From Stenotrophomonas sp. VV52 (GTDB taxonomy: Bacteria > Pseudomonadota > Gammaproteobacteria > Xanthomonadales > Xanthomonadaceae): a stretch of DNA of 64,000 nt. The notes below the pieces were generated by a model. That model was given only the letters and a program-made list of their open reading frames with translations, did no database searches and was not told where the DNA came from. The first letter of the stretch is position 1; every line of letters begins with the position of its first letter. The stretch is taken from positions 62,001 through 126,000 of the forward strand of contig NZ_PKQQ01000009.1 of the NCBI RefSeq assembly GCF_002893095.1. Direction: 5' to 3'. Of the stretch, positions 18,794-27,001 are shown in pieces. A program made the translations under genes and the position numbers.

Positions 18794-20917
18794 ATGTCCA
18801 AGCTGCGCCGCCCCACCCTGATGCTTGCCATTGCCGCCAGCCTGTCGCTGGGCCTGGCCGCCTGCGACCGCGATGCGGCCGCGCCGACCACCACCCCGGC
18901 CGCCGACAACGCCGCCACCCCGCCCGCCGCGCCCAAGCCGCAGCTGGGCAGCTTCGGCTTCGACGCCACCGGCATGGACCGCAGCGTCGCCGCCGGTGAC
19001 GACTTCTTCGGCTTCGCCAACGGCAACTGGGTGAAGAACACCGAGATCCCGGCCGACCGCTCCAGTTTCGGCAGCTTCAATGTCATTTCCGAGAAAACCC
19101 TGGCCGACACCCGCGCCATCCTCGAGGGCGCCGCCGCCGACACCAAGGCCGAGGGTGAGACCAAGCTGATCGGCGATTACTACGCCGCGTTCATGGACGA
19201 GGCCGGGATCGAATCGCGCGGCATGGGCGTGGTGAAGCCGGAACTGGACGCCATCGGCGGCATCGCCGACAAGTCCGCGCTGGCCACCGCGCTGGGCGGC
19301 ACCCTGCGCGCCGACGTCGACCTGCTCAACGCCACCAACTTCTACACCGACCGCCTGTTCGGCACCTGGGTATCGGTGGACCTGCTGCAGCCGGACCGCA
19401 ATGCGCCGTACCTGGTGCAGGGTGGACTGGGCCTGCCCGACCGCGACTTCTACCTGCAGGGCGGTCGCATGGCCGAGATCCGCAAGCAGTACCAGGCCTA
19501 TATCGCCCAGGTGCTGCAGCTGGCCGGCGTGGCCGACCCGGCGGCCAAGGCGCAGCGCATTGTCGCGCTGGAAACCCGCATCGCCCAGGCGCATGCCACC
19601 CAGGAAGAAACCAACGACGTGGCCAAGGGCGCCAACGCCTGGAAGCAGGCCGACCTGAGCGCCAAGGCACCGGGCATGGACTGGGCCGCGTTCCTGGCCG
19701 CCGCCGGCCTGGACAAGCAGGACGACTTCATCGTGTGGCAGCCCAAGGCCGTGGCCGGCATTTCGCGCCTGGTCGCCACCGAGCCGCTGGACGTGTGGAA
19801 GGACTACCTGACCTTCCACGCGCTGGACCGCGCCGCACCGTACCTGCCCAAGGCGATGGCCGACGCGCGTTTCGCCTTCCACGGCACCACCCTCAACGGC
19901 ACCCCGCAGCAGAGCGAGCGCTGGAAGCGTGCGGTGGATGAGAGCAACAACGCGGTGGGCGAAGCGATCGGCAAGATTTACGTCGAGAAGCATTTCGATC
20001 CGGCCACCAAGGCCCGCGCCGACGAGATGGCCAAGAACATCATCGCCGCCTTCGCCAAGCGCATCGACGCGCTGGAATGGATGTCGCCGGAAACCAAGGC
20101 GCATGCCAAGGCCAAGGTGGAAGGGCTGACCGTGGGCATGGGTTACCCGGACAAGTGGCGCGACTACAGCGGCCTGGAAGTGAAGCGCGACGACGCGCTG
20201 GGCAATGCCGAACGGGCCAGCCTGTTCGAGTACCGCCGCAACCTGGCCAAGCTGGGCCAGCCGGTGGACCACAGCGAATGGGCGATGCTGCCGCAGACCA
20301 TCAACGCGATGAACGTGCCGCTGGAAAACCGCCTGGTGTTCCCGGCCGCGATCCTGCAGCCGCCGTTCTTCGACGGGGCGGCCGACGACGCAGTGAACTA
20401 CGGCGCCATCGGTGCGGTGATCGGCCATGAGATCAGCCACGGCTTCGACAATGCCGGCGCGCTGTTCGACCAGACCGGCAAGTTGAACAACTGGTGGACG
20501 GCTGAGGACCTGAAGAAGTTCAACGCCGCCGGCGACGCGCTGGCGGCGCAGTTCAGCAGCTACCAGCCGTTCCCGGGCGTGTCGGTGAATGGTCGCCTGA
20601 CCCTGGGCGAGAACATCGCCGACGTGGCCGGCCTGGCCACCGCGTACGACGCCTACCAGCTGTCGCTGCAGGGCAAGCCGGGCCAAACCCTGGAAGGCTT
20701 CACCCCCGACCAGCGCTTCTTCCTGGGCTTTGCCCAGGCGTGGCGCAGCAAGGCGCGCGAGCAGGCGCTGCGTAATTCGCTGCTGACCAACGTGCACGCG
20801 CCGGGCCAGTTCCGCGCGCTCACCGTGCGCAACCTGGACGCGTGGTACCCGGCGTTCGCAGTGAAGGAAGGCCAGAAGCTGTACCTGGCCCCGGAGAAGC
20901 GGGTCAAGGTGTGGTGA
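18794..20917 (+). CDS. M13 family (neprilysin/PepO-like) zinc metallopeptidase lipoprotein
   Basis: Envelope endopeptidase of 707 residues cutting short peptides. The signal MSKLRRPTLMLAIAASLSLG is followed by lipobox LAAC (Cys24), then an Ala/Pro-rich linker of about 25 residues, so it is probably tethered in the periplasm. The M13 N-terminal helical domain follows. The catalytic domain contains the zinc motif VIGHEISHGFDN (His545, Glu546, His549) and the third ligand motif GENIADVAGL. The substrate-binding NAMNVPLENRLVFPAAILQP segment is present. The ATG at 18794 is chosen because it gives the perfect lipoprotein signal; upstream frame extension has no homology. A strong terminator follows. 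Confidence 0.94.
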   Translation: MSKLRRPTLMLAIAASLSLGLAACDRDAAAPTTTPAADNAATPPAAPKPQLGSFGFDATGMDRSVAAGDDFFGFANGNWVKNTEIPADRSSFGSFNVISEKTLADTRAILEGAAADTKAEGETKLIGDYYAAFMDEAGIESRGMGVVKPELDAIGGIADKSALATALGGTLRADVDLLNATNFYTDRLFGTWVSVDLLQPDRNAPYLVQGGLGLPDRDFYLQGGRMAEIRKQYQAYIAQVLQLAGVADPAAKAQRIVALETRIAQAHATQEETNDVAKGANAWKQADLSAKAPGMDWAAFLAAAGLDKQDDFIVWQPKAVAGISRLVATEPLDVWKDYLTFHALDRAAPYLPKAMADARFAFHGTTLNGTPQQSERWKRAVDESNNAVGEAIGKIYVEKHFDPATKARADEMAKNIIAAFAKRIDALEWMSPETKAHAKAKVEGLTVGMGYPDKWRDYSGLEVKRDDALGNAERASLFEYRRNLAKLGQPVDHSEWAMLPQTINAMNVPLENRLVFPAAILQPPFFDGAADDAVNYGAIGAVIGHEISHGFDNAGALFDQTGKLNNWWTAEDLKKFNAAGDALAAQFSSYQPFPGVSVNGRLTLGENIADVAGLATAYDAYQLSLQGKPGQTLEGFTPDQRFFLGFAQAWRSKAREQALRNSLLTNVHAPGQFRALTVRNLDAWYPAFAVKEGQKLYLAPEKRVKVW

Positions 20918-20937
20918 TTGGCAGCAATGGTTGAATG

Positions 20938-20965
20938 AAAAACGGACGCCTCGGCGTCCGTTTTT
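20938..20965 (+). terminator. Rho-independent terminator after the M13 peptidase gene
   Basis: AAAAACGGACGCC and GGCGTCCGTTTTT pair around a TC loop, with A- and T-runs on both sides, so it can work in both directions. Confidence 0.92.
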
Positions 20966-20986
20966 CTTTGGTTTCGATCAGCAGTA

Positions 20987-21084
20987 CGTGGGACACGCAT
21001 GGCGTGTCGCTACGCGTCCGCCGATGCACATACCGGGCATTCGCGGGGCACACCTGCGTAGCGACACGCCATGCGTGTCCCACG
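20987..21084. repeat. Inverted REP pair with perfect 29-bp arms
   Basis: The right arm reads GCGTAGCGACACGCCATGCG then TGTCCCACG; the left arm is its exact inverted copy. A 40-base spacer separates them. Each arm also folds on itself (GACACGC/GCGTGTC). It is the same REP family as single units at 46994 and 50611, one of which lies beside the transposase gene. Confidence 0.85.
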
Positions 21085-21106
21085 CGGTGCCAGCCCCAGG
21101 CGACCC

Positions 21107-22021
21107 TCACCAATGCGCCAACACGCTCGAAGGCACGCCCACCCGCGCACACGCGCGCGGCGCGGTTCCGTCGGGCAATGCGCGGCGGAACAGCGGCGAA
21201 ATCCCCTGCAACACCTTCGCCGAAGCACGCGCCTGTGCGCGCTGCAACGGCGTCCGCTCCAGCATCGTGTTGGCCCACTCCGGCAGCATCGCCGCGCCGG
21301 CGCTGAGGAACAGGTCGCGCGACACCCCGGGCAGTGGAACCGGCAGGCGGATGCCGGAAAGCACTGCCAGCACTTCGCGCGAACGCGCGTCGTAACGCAG
21401 CACCGGCAGCTGCCGCTCGAAGTACGCGGTCACCGCCGCTTCGGTCGCCGGCACGTCGGTCGCCCCCAATGCTTCGGCCACGCGGCGGTACTCGTTGTAG
21501 TAGCGGTCCGCGATCGCTTCGGGCACATCGCGGCAGTAGCGTCGGCAGCCCTGCAGGAAGCCATAGGCCTCGGTCACGTGCACCCACGTCAGCAGGTCCG
21601 GATCATCGGCCGAGTACGCCTGCCCGTCCGCCGTGGTTCCGCGCACCTGCGCGTGGATGCGCTTCACCTTGGCCACCAGCGCTTCCACTTCGCCCGCCGC
21701 CGCATAACTGGTGCAGGCCACGAATGAAGTGGTGCGACGCAGGCGCCCGACCAGGTCCTCGCGGAAATTGGAGTGGTCATACACCCCGGCCAGCGCCAGC
21801 GGATGCAGGGTCTGCAGCATCAGCGCGCACAACCCGCCGGCCAGCATGCCGGGCAGCTCGGCGTTGACCCGCCAGGTGGCGCTGTCCGGCCCGAACCAGC
21901 CCGGATCGCCCAGCGGATGGTCGTAGTCGATGCCGCTCTGATCGCGCGGAAACGCCTCCAGCACCCAGCGCCGGATCGGCAGCGCGGCGGGGCGGGCAAG
22001 GCGGTGCAGCAGTGACGACAT
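21107..22021 (-). CDS. Oxygenase MpaB-like (DUF2236) family protein
   Basis: A 304-residue protein of the DUF2236/MpaB family, members of which bind haem b and include latex-clearing and fungal oxygenases. Family features: GPDSATWRVNAELPGMLAGG, the histidine-bearing TLHPLALAGVYDHSNF, and the later VHVTEAYGFLQG segment. Likely cytoplasmic or peripherally membrane-bound; no signal peptide. The ATG at 22021 has a good AAGGAA ribosome site. Convergent with the M13 gene across a terminator and a REP pair. Natural substrate unknown. Confidence 0.82.
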   Translation of the reverse strand: MSSLLHRLARPAALPIRRWVLEAFPRDQSGIDYDHPLGDPGWFGPDSATWRVNAELPGMLAGGLCALMLQTLHPLALAGVYDHSNFREDLVGRLRRTTSFVACTSYAAAGEVEALVAKVKRIHAQVRGTTADGQAYSADDPDLLTWVHVTEAYGFLQGCRRYCRDVPEAIADRYYNEYRRVAEALGATDVPATEAAVTAYFERQLPVLRYDARSREVLAVLSGIRLPVPLPGVSRDLFLSAGAAMLPEWANTMLERTPLQRAQARASAKVLQGISPLFRRALPDGTAPRACARVGVPSSVLAHW

Positions 22022-22343
22022 TGCGGGTTCCTTGGGGGATCGGGACACCGCCGTCCTGCGCGGTTGCGTCAATTCTGCGTGATGTACGACTCACCGGCCA
22101 CGTCCGTTCGGCGCCGTCGTTCAAAATTGTGCGACTGCAACACAAATCGAGTGGCTTTTTCTGGTTTCGGCCCGGGTTCTTCATGATGCGCCGCGCAAGA
22201 TTTCCCGCACCCCGCCCATTCAGCCAGACCCCCTGCGGCGTTTTGTCGCACTGCCCATTGCCAAGCGCGGAGAACCTGCTTAGAACTGAACCCGCCTCAC
22301 CGTAAGTCCAATGCGCTGCTGCACGTTCCCGAAGGAGCCCGTG
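22022..22343. other. Divergent intergenic region (no gene seen)
   Basis: A 322-base gap between the divergent MpaB-like and membrane-protein genes. It contains an AT-rich patch around 22125-22165 with a TTGTG/CACAA inverted motif nine bases apart. No protein frame with a ribosome site is evident. It probably carries both promoters. Confidence 0.45.
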
Positions 22344-22958
22344 ATGATCGCTTTGTTCAAAGGTTTGGGTTTACTGCTCCAGGACAACGAGCTGTACAGC
22401 AGCCCGTTCGAGAAGCAGGTCGCGCATTGGCGCAACAAGAGTGAGCAACAGATCCGCGAGGAAGTGGCCACCCTGGCCAAGGCCAAGGGCCAGTGGCTCA
22501 TGGCGTCCATCGTCGGCTGGCAGGCGGCGTCGCTGCTCATCCTCGGCCTGATCGCCAACTACCTGTGGAAGGACGACTTCCATATCACCTTCACCCGCGT
22601 GGTAATCGTGTTCGGTTCGTGGGTCTCGATCCTGTTCGTGATCTGGTTCATGGCCAACATGTTCGACCACACTGCCGGTTTCGAGCGCTGGATGAAGGCG
22701 TTCAACAGCCGCGCGCGGATCACCTCCGACGCCGACACCGTGGAATGCGTGGCCGAAGCGCTGGACATGGCCCAGCATTACCCGGAAGTGCTGGACTACA
22801 AGCAGGCGGTCACCGCCCGGCGCGAGCTGCGCCACGAAGACATCCGCATCATGCGCGAGATCGGCCGCATGAAGCAGCATTCGGAACTGGTGGGGCAGCT
22901 GAACCATGTGGGTGAGCCGGACCCGCAGCACAACATGCACCTGCAGCCTGCGTTCTGA
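22344..22958 (+). CDS. Two-helix inner-membrane protein of unknown function (204 aa)
   Basis: Not recognised. The protein has an amphipathic N-terminus (MIALFKGLGLLLQDNELYSS), a charged stretch, then two membrane helices (about 56-76, WLMASIVGWQAASLLILGLI, and about 89-111, RVVIVFGSWVSILFVIWFMA). A cytoplasmic C-terminal half of about 90 residues with many helix-forming charged residues follows (ARRELRHEDIRIMREIGRMK). The ATG at 22344 has a GAAGGAG ribosome site; an immediately preceding in-frame GTG is an alternative. It ends before a bidirectional terminator. Confidence 0.75.
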   Translation: MIALFKGLGLLLQDNELYSSPFEKQVAHWRNKSEQQIREEVATLAKAKGQWLMASIVGWQAASLLILGLIANYLWKDDFHITFTRVVIVFGSWVSILFVIWFMANMFDHTAGFERWMKAFNSRARITSDADTVECVAEALDMAQHYPEVLDYKQAVTARRELRHEDIRIMREIGRMKQHSELVGQLNHVGEPDPQHNMHLQPAF

Positions 22959-22972
22959 ATTTCACGCATGGA

Positions 22973-23001
22973 AAAAACGCCGGGCACCGCCCGGCGTTTT
23001 T
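22973..23001. terminator. Bidirectional rho-independent terminator
   Basis: AAAAACGCCGGGC and GCCCGGCGTTTTT pair around loop ACC between two convergent genes; A/T runs on both sides suit both strands. Confidence 0.92.
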
Positions 23002-23003
23002 CG

Positions 23004-23777
23004 TTACATCCCCCGGAACAGGCTCATGAACGGCTGGCTGACATTGAGCAGCTCCGGGCGCTGCTTCAACCGCAGCTGCCCGCGTCCGGTGTCATCGCGC
23101 GTCACTGCCGCGACCGCTTTCATGTTGACGATGGTGGAACGGTGCACCTGGCGGAAGCGCTGCGGATCCAGCACTTCCAGCAGCTCGCGCAGCGGCGTGC
23201 GCAGCAGGCTTTCGCCGGCTTCGGTCACCACCGTGGTGTACTTGCTGTCGGCGCGGAAGTAGACCACGTCTTCCAGCATGATCAGCTGCGTGTCGCGGCC
23301 GTTGCTCGCGGTGATCCACGCCAGCGGCGGCGCGTTCGAGTGCGCGGCCGGCTGCTGTCCCAGCCGCTGCAGCAGCTGCTCCAGCACTGCGTTGTCCGGG
23401 CGCCCCATCTGCATGCGCGCCAGGATCCGCTCGCGCGTGGCCAGCAGGCGTTCGTCGCTGACCGGCTTGAGCAGGTAGTCGATGGCGCCCTGCTCGAATG
23501 CATCGATCGCGTACTGGTCGTAGGCGGTCACGAACACCACCTGGGTGCGCGGGCTGAGCTCGGGCAGCGCGCGCGCCACGTCGATGCCGCTGATGCCGGG
23601 CATGCGGATGTCGAGCAGGGCCAGGTCCGGCTTCAGCTCGGCCAGCCGTTCCAGCGCGCTGGCACCGTCTTCGCATTCGGCGACCAGCCGCAGTTCCGGC
23701 CACAACCGCTGCAGCTGGGCCACCAGCGACTGGCGCAGCAGGTCTTCGTCTTCGGCAATGAGGGCATCAAGCTGCAT
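23004..23777 (-). CDS. LytTR-family response regulator (AlgR/LytR-like)
   Basis: DNA-binding response regulator, 257 residues. The receiver domain (1-120) has acidic residues in LIAEDEDLL, phosphoacceptor Asp56 (ALLDIRMPG), Thr84 and Lys104 (YLLKPVS). The C-terminal LytTR domain (about 150-255) shows the typical VVYFRADSKYTTV, RQVHRSTIVNMKAV and C-terminal SQPFMSLFRGM elements. Its start overlaps the end of the histidine kinase gene by 11 bases, making a coupled two-component system. Relatives control envelope, fimbrial or exopolysaccharide genes; the targets here are not visible. Confidence 0.93.
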   Translation of the reverse strand: MQLDALIAEDEDLLRQSLVAQLQRLWPELRLVAECEDGASALERLAELKPDLALLDIRMPGISGIDVARALPELSPRTQVVFVTAYDQYAIDAFEQGAIDYLLKPVSDERLLATRERILARMQMGRPDNAVLEQLLQRLGQQPAAHSNAPPLAWITASNGRDTQLIMLEDVVYFRADSKYTTVVTEAGESLLRTPLRELLEVLDPQRFRQVHRSTIVNMKAVAAVTRDDTGRGQLRLKQRPELLNVSQPFMSLFRGM

Positions 23778-25092
23778 GGATCGCCTCGCGTGCGTCGCGC
23801 GGCAGGGTGATCGTTGCCGCCACGCCGCTGGGGAAATTGGACACGATGGCTACGCCGGCGCGTTCGCCGCAGGTCAGGCGCAGCCGCTCGCGCAGGTTCT
23901 TGAGCCCGATCCCGGTACCGCTGCTGCCGCCTTGGCCGAAGCCCAGTCCGTCGTCGGCCACGGTGAGGGTGACATGGTCGTCGAAGGCGCGCGCGATGAT
24001 CCACACCGTGCCGCCACCGGGCTTGGGTTCCAGCCCGTGCTTGATCGCATTTTCAACCAGGGTCTGCAGCGCCATCGACGGCAGCGGCAGGCTGTTGAGC
24101 GCGGGCGGAACATCCACGTGCAGCGCCAGCCGCGCGCCCATGCGGATCTTGAGGATTTCCAGATAAGCCTGGGTACGCTCCAGCTCCACGCCCAGGGTGG
24201 ACATCGACTCGTCCACGCTCGGCAGCGAACTGCGCAGGTACTGGATGAGGTGCCCCAGCATCTGGTCGGCGCGCGGCGGGTCGGTGCGGGTCAGCACCTG
24301 CGCGTTGGCCAGCGTGTTGTACAGGAAGTGCGGTTCCACCTGGGCGTGCAGCAGGTTCAGGCGTGCCACCGACAATTCCTTCTCGGTAGCGGTCTGCTCG
24401 GCTGCGGCCTGTTCGTCGCGGCGTTGTTCGGCCACGTGGCGGGTGATGGCGCGGCCGACCGCTTCGGCGTTCTCGTAGTTGCTGCCTTCGTCCACCGCGA
24501 GCAGGTCGGCCCAGACGCCAGCATCGGGTTCGAAGACCAGGGTCACGCTGCTGGTGCCCTGCCCCGGGGTGACCGTGGCCAGCACGGTGTTGCGCTTGAT
24601 CGCCCAGCGCGCCGGCAGGTTCCAGCGCGAGGGCGGGCGGCCGTTGTAGGGATCCACGCGGCGCACGCAGGCGCGCACCTGCAGGCTGCCGGCCGCGCTT
24701 TCGATGTCTTCCACGCGCGGCAGTTCCTTGATCGCCTGTTCGACCAGGCTGAAGGCGGCGCCGGCGTCCATCGGCAGCTCGATCTGGCGGCGCTGGCGGC
24801 TGGAGAGGGTGGCCGAATCCAGGCGGCCGGCCAGGGTCGAGACCCGGCGCAGGTGGGTGATGCAGCTGCCCAGCGCGGTGACCATCAGGAACAGGGCCAG
24901 CAGGCCGAACACCCAGCCCGGGCCCTCGTCCATGCCGTGGAAGAAGCCGCTCCAGACGAAGCCGGCCACGACCAGTGCGGCGGCCCAGGCCAGCAGGATA
25001 CGAAGAATCAGGGATAGGCTGGCAAACACGGCGGCGTCTTCACGATGGGATGGTGTGAGGATAGCCGCGCCGCCGGCGGGAACAAGCGGCAT
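23767..25092 (-). CDS. LytS/YehU-type sensor histidine kinase
   Basis: Cognate kinase of the downstream LytTR regulator, up to 441 residues. Two membrane helices lie near the N-terminus (about 25-47 and 60-80). A region without recognised ligand motif follows (100-215), then a coiled linker, the His_kinase domain with phosphoacceptor His255 in QVEPHFLYNTLANAQ, and HATPase_c with LVENAIKHGL and DDGLGFG. This short two-helix layout lacks the long multi-helix domain of LytS itself. Start uncertain: the ATG at 25092 lacks a clear ribosome site, and a GTG at 25029 would begin right at the first membrane helix. Confidence 0.9.
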   Translation of the reverse strand: MPLVPAGGAAILTPSHREDAAVFASLSLILRILLAWAAALVVAGFVWSGFFHGMDEGPGWVFGLLALFLMVTALGSCITHLRRVSTLAGRLDSATLSSRQRRQIELPMDAGAAFSLVEQAIKELPRVEDIESAAGSLQVRACVRRVDPYNGRPPSRWNLPARWAIKRNTVLATVTPGQGTSSVTLVFEPDAGVWADLLAVDEGSNYENAEAVGRAITRHVAEQRRDEQAAAEQTATEKELSVARLNLLHAQVEPHFLYNTLANAQVLTRTDPPRADQMLGHLIQYLRSSLPSVDESMSTLGVELERTQAYLEILKIRMGARLALHVDVPPALNSLPLPSMALQTLVENAIKHGLEPKPGGGTVWIIARAFDDHVTLTVADDGLGFGQGGSSGTGIGLKNLRERLRLTCGERAGVAIVSNFPSGVAATITLPRDAREAIHAA

Positions 25093-25155
25093 GCGATGGA
25101 GGCAGGGAATCGTGGGATGAAACGCCCCGCCGGCGGGTGCCGGCGGGGCCGTACA

Positions 25156-26805
25156 TCATTTCCGGTCGGTCGCCGAGGCGTCCCGGGTGGCACGGAACTG
25201 GGAATCATCGCTCCAGTTCGGCCAGGCGCGGCTGTTGGCCAGCTGGTTGCCCAGCGTGTACAACACTTCCAGGTCGCGGGCGGCGCCGGCGAACTTCCAG
25301 TCCGGCTGCCATTCGTCGCCCTGCTGGTGGTAGCGCTTGGCGGTGTAGTCGTCCGAGGCCTTCTTGCCCGCCTCAACCCCACCGTCCACCCAATCCTGGC
25401 CCGCCGAGTACGACACCGCCGGCACGCCACGCTTGGCGAACGGGAAATGGTCGGAGCGGAAGAACAGGCCGGCTTCCGGCTTCGGGTCCGGGGTGTAGCG
25501 GATGTCCCAGCCCTTGGCCACGTCCTTGAGCTGGTCCAGCAGTTCCAGCTTGGCCGAACCATAGATGCCGAAGTCGCGCGACGGGCCGAACGGCGCCATG
25601 CCGTCCATGTTGATCACCGCCACGGTCTTGGCCAGCGGGTACAGCGGATGGGTCGCGTAGTACTCCGAACCCAGCAGGCCCTTTTCTTCAGCGGTCACCG
25701 CCAGGAACAGCACCGAACGCTCCGGGCGCGGGCCCTTGGCGAAACCACGGGCCAGTTCCACCAGCGAGGCGGTGCCGCTGGCATTGTCCAACGCGCCGTT
25801 GAAGATGGTGTCGCCGTTCGCGTCCGGCTTGCCCACGCCGATGTGGTCCCAGTGCGCGCTGTACACCACGGTTTCATCCGGGTGCTTGCTGCCTTCCAGG
25901 CGCGCGGCCACGTTGTGCGAGGTGATCACCTCGGTCTTCACCGCGTACTTGGCCGACAGCGTTTCGCCCTTCAGCTCCACCGGCTTGAAGTCCGGGCGTT
26001 GTGCCTTCTTCTTGAGCGCCTCGAAGTCCTGCCCGGCGCGCTTGAACAGGTCCACCGCCAGGTCGCGCTGGATCCAGCCTTCCAGCAGCGGGTGCGCCTC
26101 GGCCGGGTTGTCGCGGACCACGTCGAACATGGTGTTGGTGTTGGAGCCCGCCACCGTGGCCCAGCCGTAGGAGGCCGGCGCGGTTTCGTGCACGATCAGC
26201 ACGCCCAGCGCACCCTGGCGGGCGCCCTCTTCGTACTTGTACGTCCAGCGACCGTAGTAGGTCATGCCCTTGCCGTCGAAGCTGCCTTCGCCGGTTTCAA
26301 AATCGGGGTCGTTGATCAGGACGACGGCGATCTTGCCCTTCAGGTCCACGTCCTTGAAGTCGTTCCAGTTGCGCTCCGGCGCGTTCACGCCGTAGCCCAG
26401 GAACACCAGCGGGGCGTTCTGGATGTCCACTTCGCTGGCGCCGTTCATGGCCGCGCGCACCGCGATTTCCTTGCCCTGGGTGAGGGTCTGCGGCTTGCCC
26501 TGGCTGGTCAGCGCCAGGCTCGGGGCACCGACGATGTCGCCCTTGCGCAGCGGCACGGCCTGGGTCCACAGGCGCTTGCCGTCCTTCAGGTCGCCGCCCG
26601 GCTGCAGGCCGGCGGCCGCGAACTGCTTGCGGAGGAAGGCGATGGTTTTCTCTTCGCCGGCGGTAGCCGGGGAGCGGCCTTCATAGGCGTCGGACGCCAG
26701 TTCCTTCACGTCGGCGGAGATCCGCGCGCCGTCGAATTTCGGCGTCGCCGCCATCAGGGCGCTGGACACCGACAGTGCCAGCACGCTCAATACCACTCGC
26801 TTCAT
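25156..26805 (-). CDS. Exported M28 family zinc aminopeptidase
   Basis: Periplasmic or secreted di-zinc exopeptidase of 549 residues. The signal peptide MKRVVLSVLALSVSSALMA is cut before ATPKFDG. A protease-associated insert domain lies in the N-terminal half (VFLGYGVNAPERNWNDF). The catalytic M28 domain has the zinc ligands in YSAHWDHIG, GALDNASGTA, TAEEKGLLGS, INMDGM and FRSDHFPF. The ATG at 26805 has a GGAGAGAG ribosome site and begins the signal peptide; an upstream in-frame start is less likely. Probably supplies amino acids from peptides. Monocistronic, flanked upstream by REP units. Confidence 0.94.
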   Translation of the reverse strand: MKRVVLSVLALSVSSALMAATPKFDGARISADVKELASDAYEGRSPATAGEEKTIAFLRKQFAAAGLQPGGDLKDGKRLWTQAVPLRKGDIVGAPSLALTSQGKPQTLTQGKEIAVRAAMNGASEVDIQNAPLVFLGYGVNAPERNWNDFKDVDLKGKIAVVLINDPDFETGEGSFDGKGMTYYGRWTYKYEEGARQGALGVLIVHETAPASYGWATVAGSNTNTMFDVVRDNPAEAHPLLEGWIQRDLAVDLFKRAGQDFEALKKKAQRPDFKPVELKGETLSAKYAVKTEVITSHNVAARLEGSKHPDETVVYSAHWDHIGVGKPDANGDTIFNGALDNASGTASLVELARGFAKGPRPERSVLFLAVTAEEKGLLGSEYYATHPLYPLAKTVAVINMDGMAPFGPSRDFGIYGSAKLELLDQLKDVAKGWDIRYTPDPKPEAGLFFRSDHFPFAKRGVPAVSYSAGQDWVDGGVEAGKKASDDYTAKRYHQQGDEWQPDWKFAGAARDLEVLYTLGNQLANSRAWPNWSDDSQFRATRDASATDRK

Positions 26806-26880
26806 TGCTCTCTCCGCTGCAGGGGAATTCCCCATCATCAACGGATAGTACCCGCGTCGCACGTGCCGAAGGGTACGGGG

Positions 26881-26992
26881 AGCCGGCCAGCGGCCGGCAC
26901 TACGTCAACGGGCGCGTTGCCGGTCGCTGGCCGGATCCACGTTGTAACCGGGTCACCCCGTCATGCGTAGTGCCCGCCGCTGGCGGGCTCCA
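26881..26992. repeat. Cluster of SMAG-type REP units
   Basis: Three related units: AGCCGGCCAGCGGCCGGCAC then TAC at 26881-26903, a degraded unit around 26917-26937, and GTAGTGCCCGCCGCTGGCGG then GCTCC from 26967. The first is identical to an arm of the dimer at 11649. The cluster lies between the M28 gene and the CsgG-like operon end. Confidence 0.8.
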
Positions 26993-27001
26993 CGCGATCC
27001 C

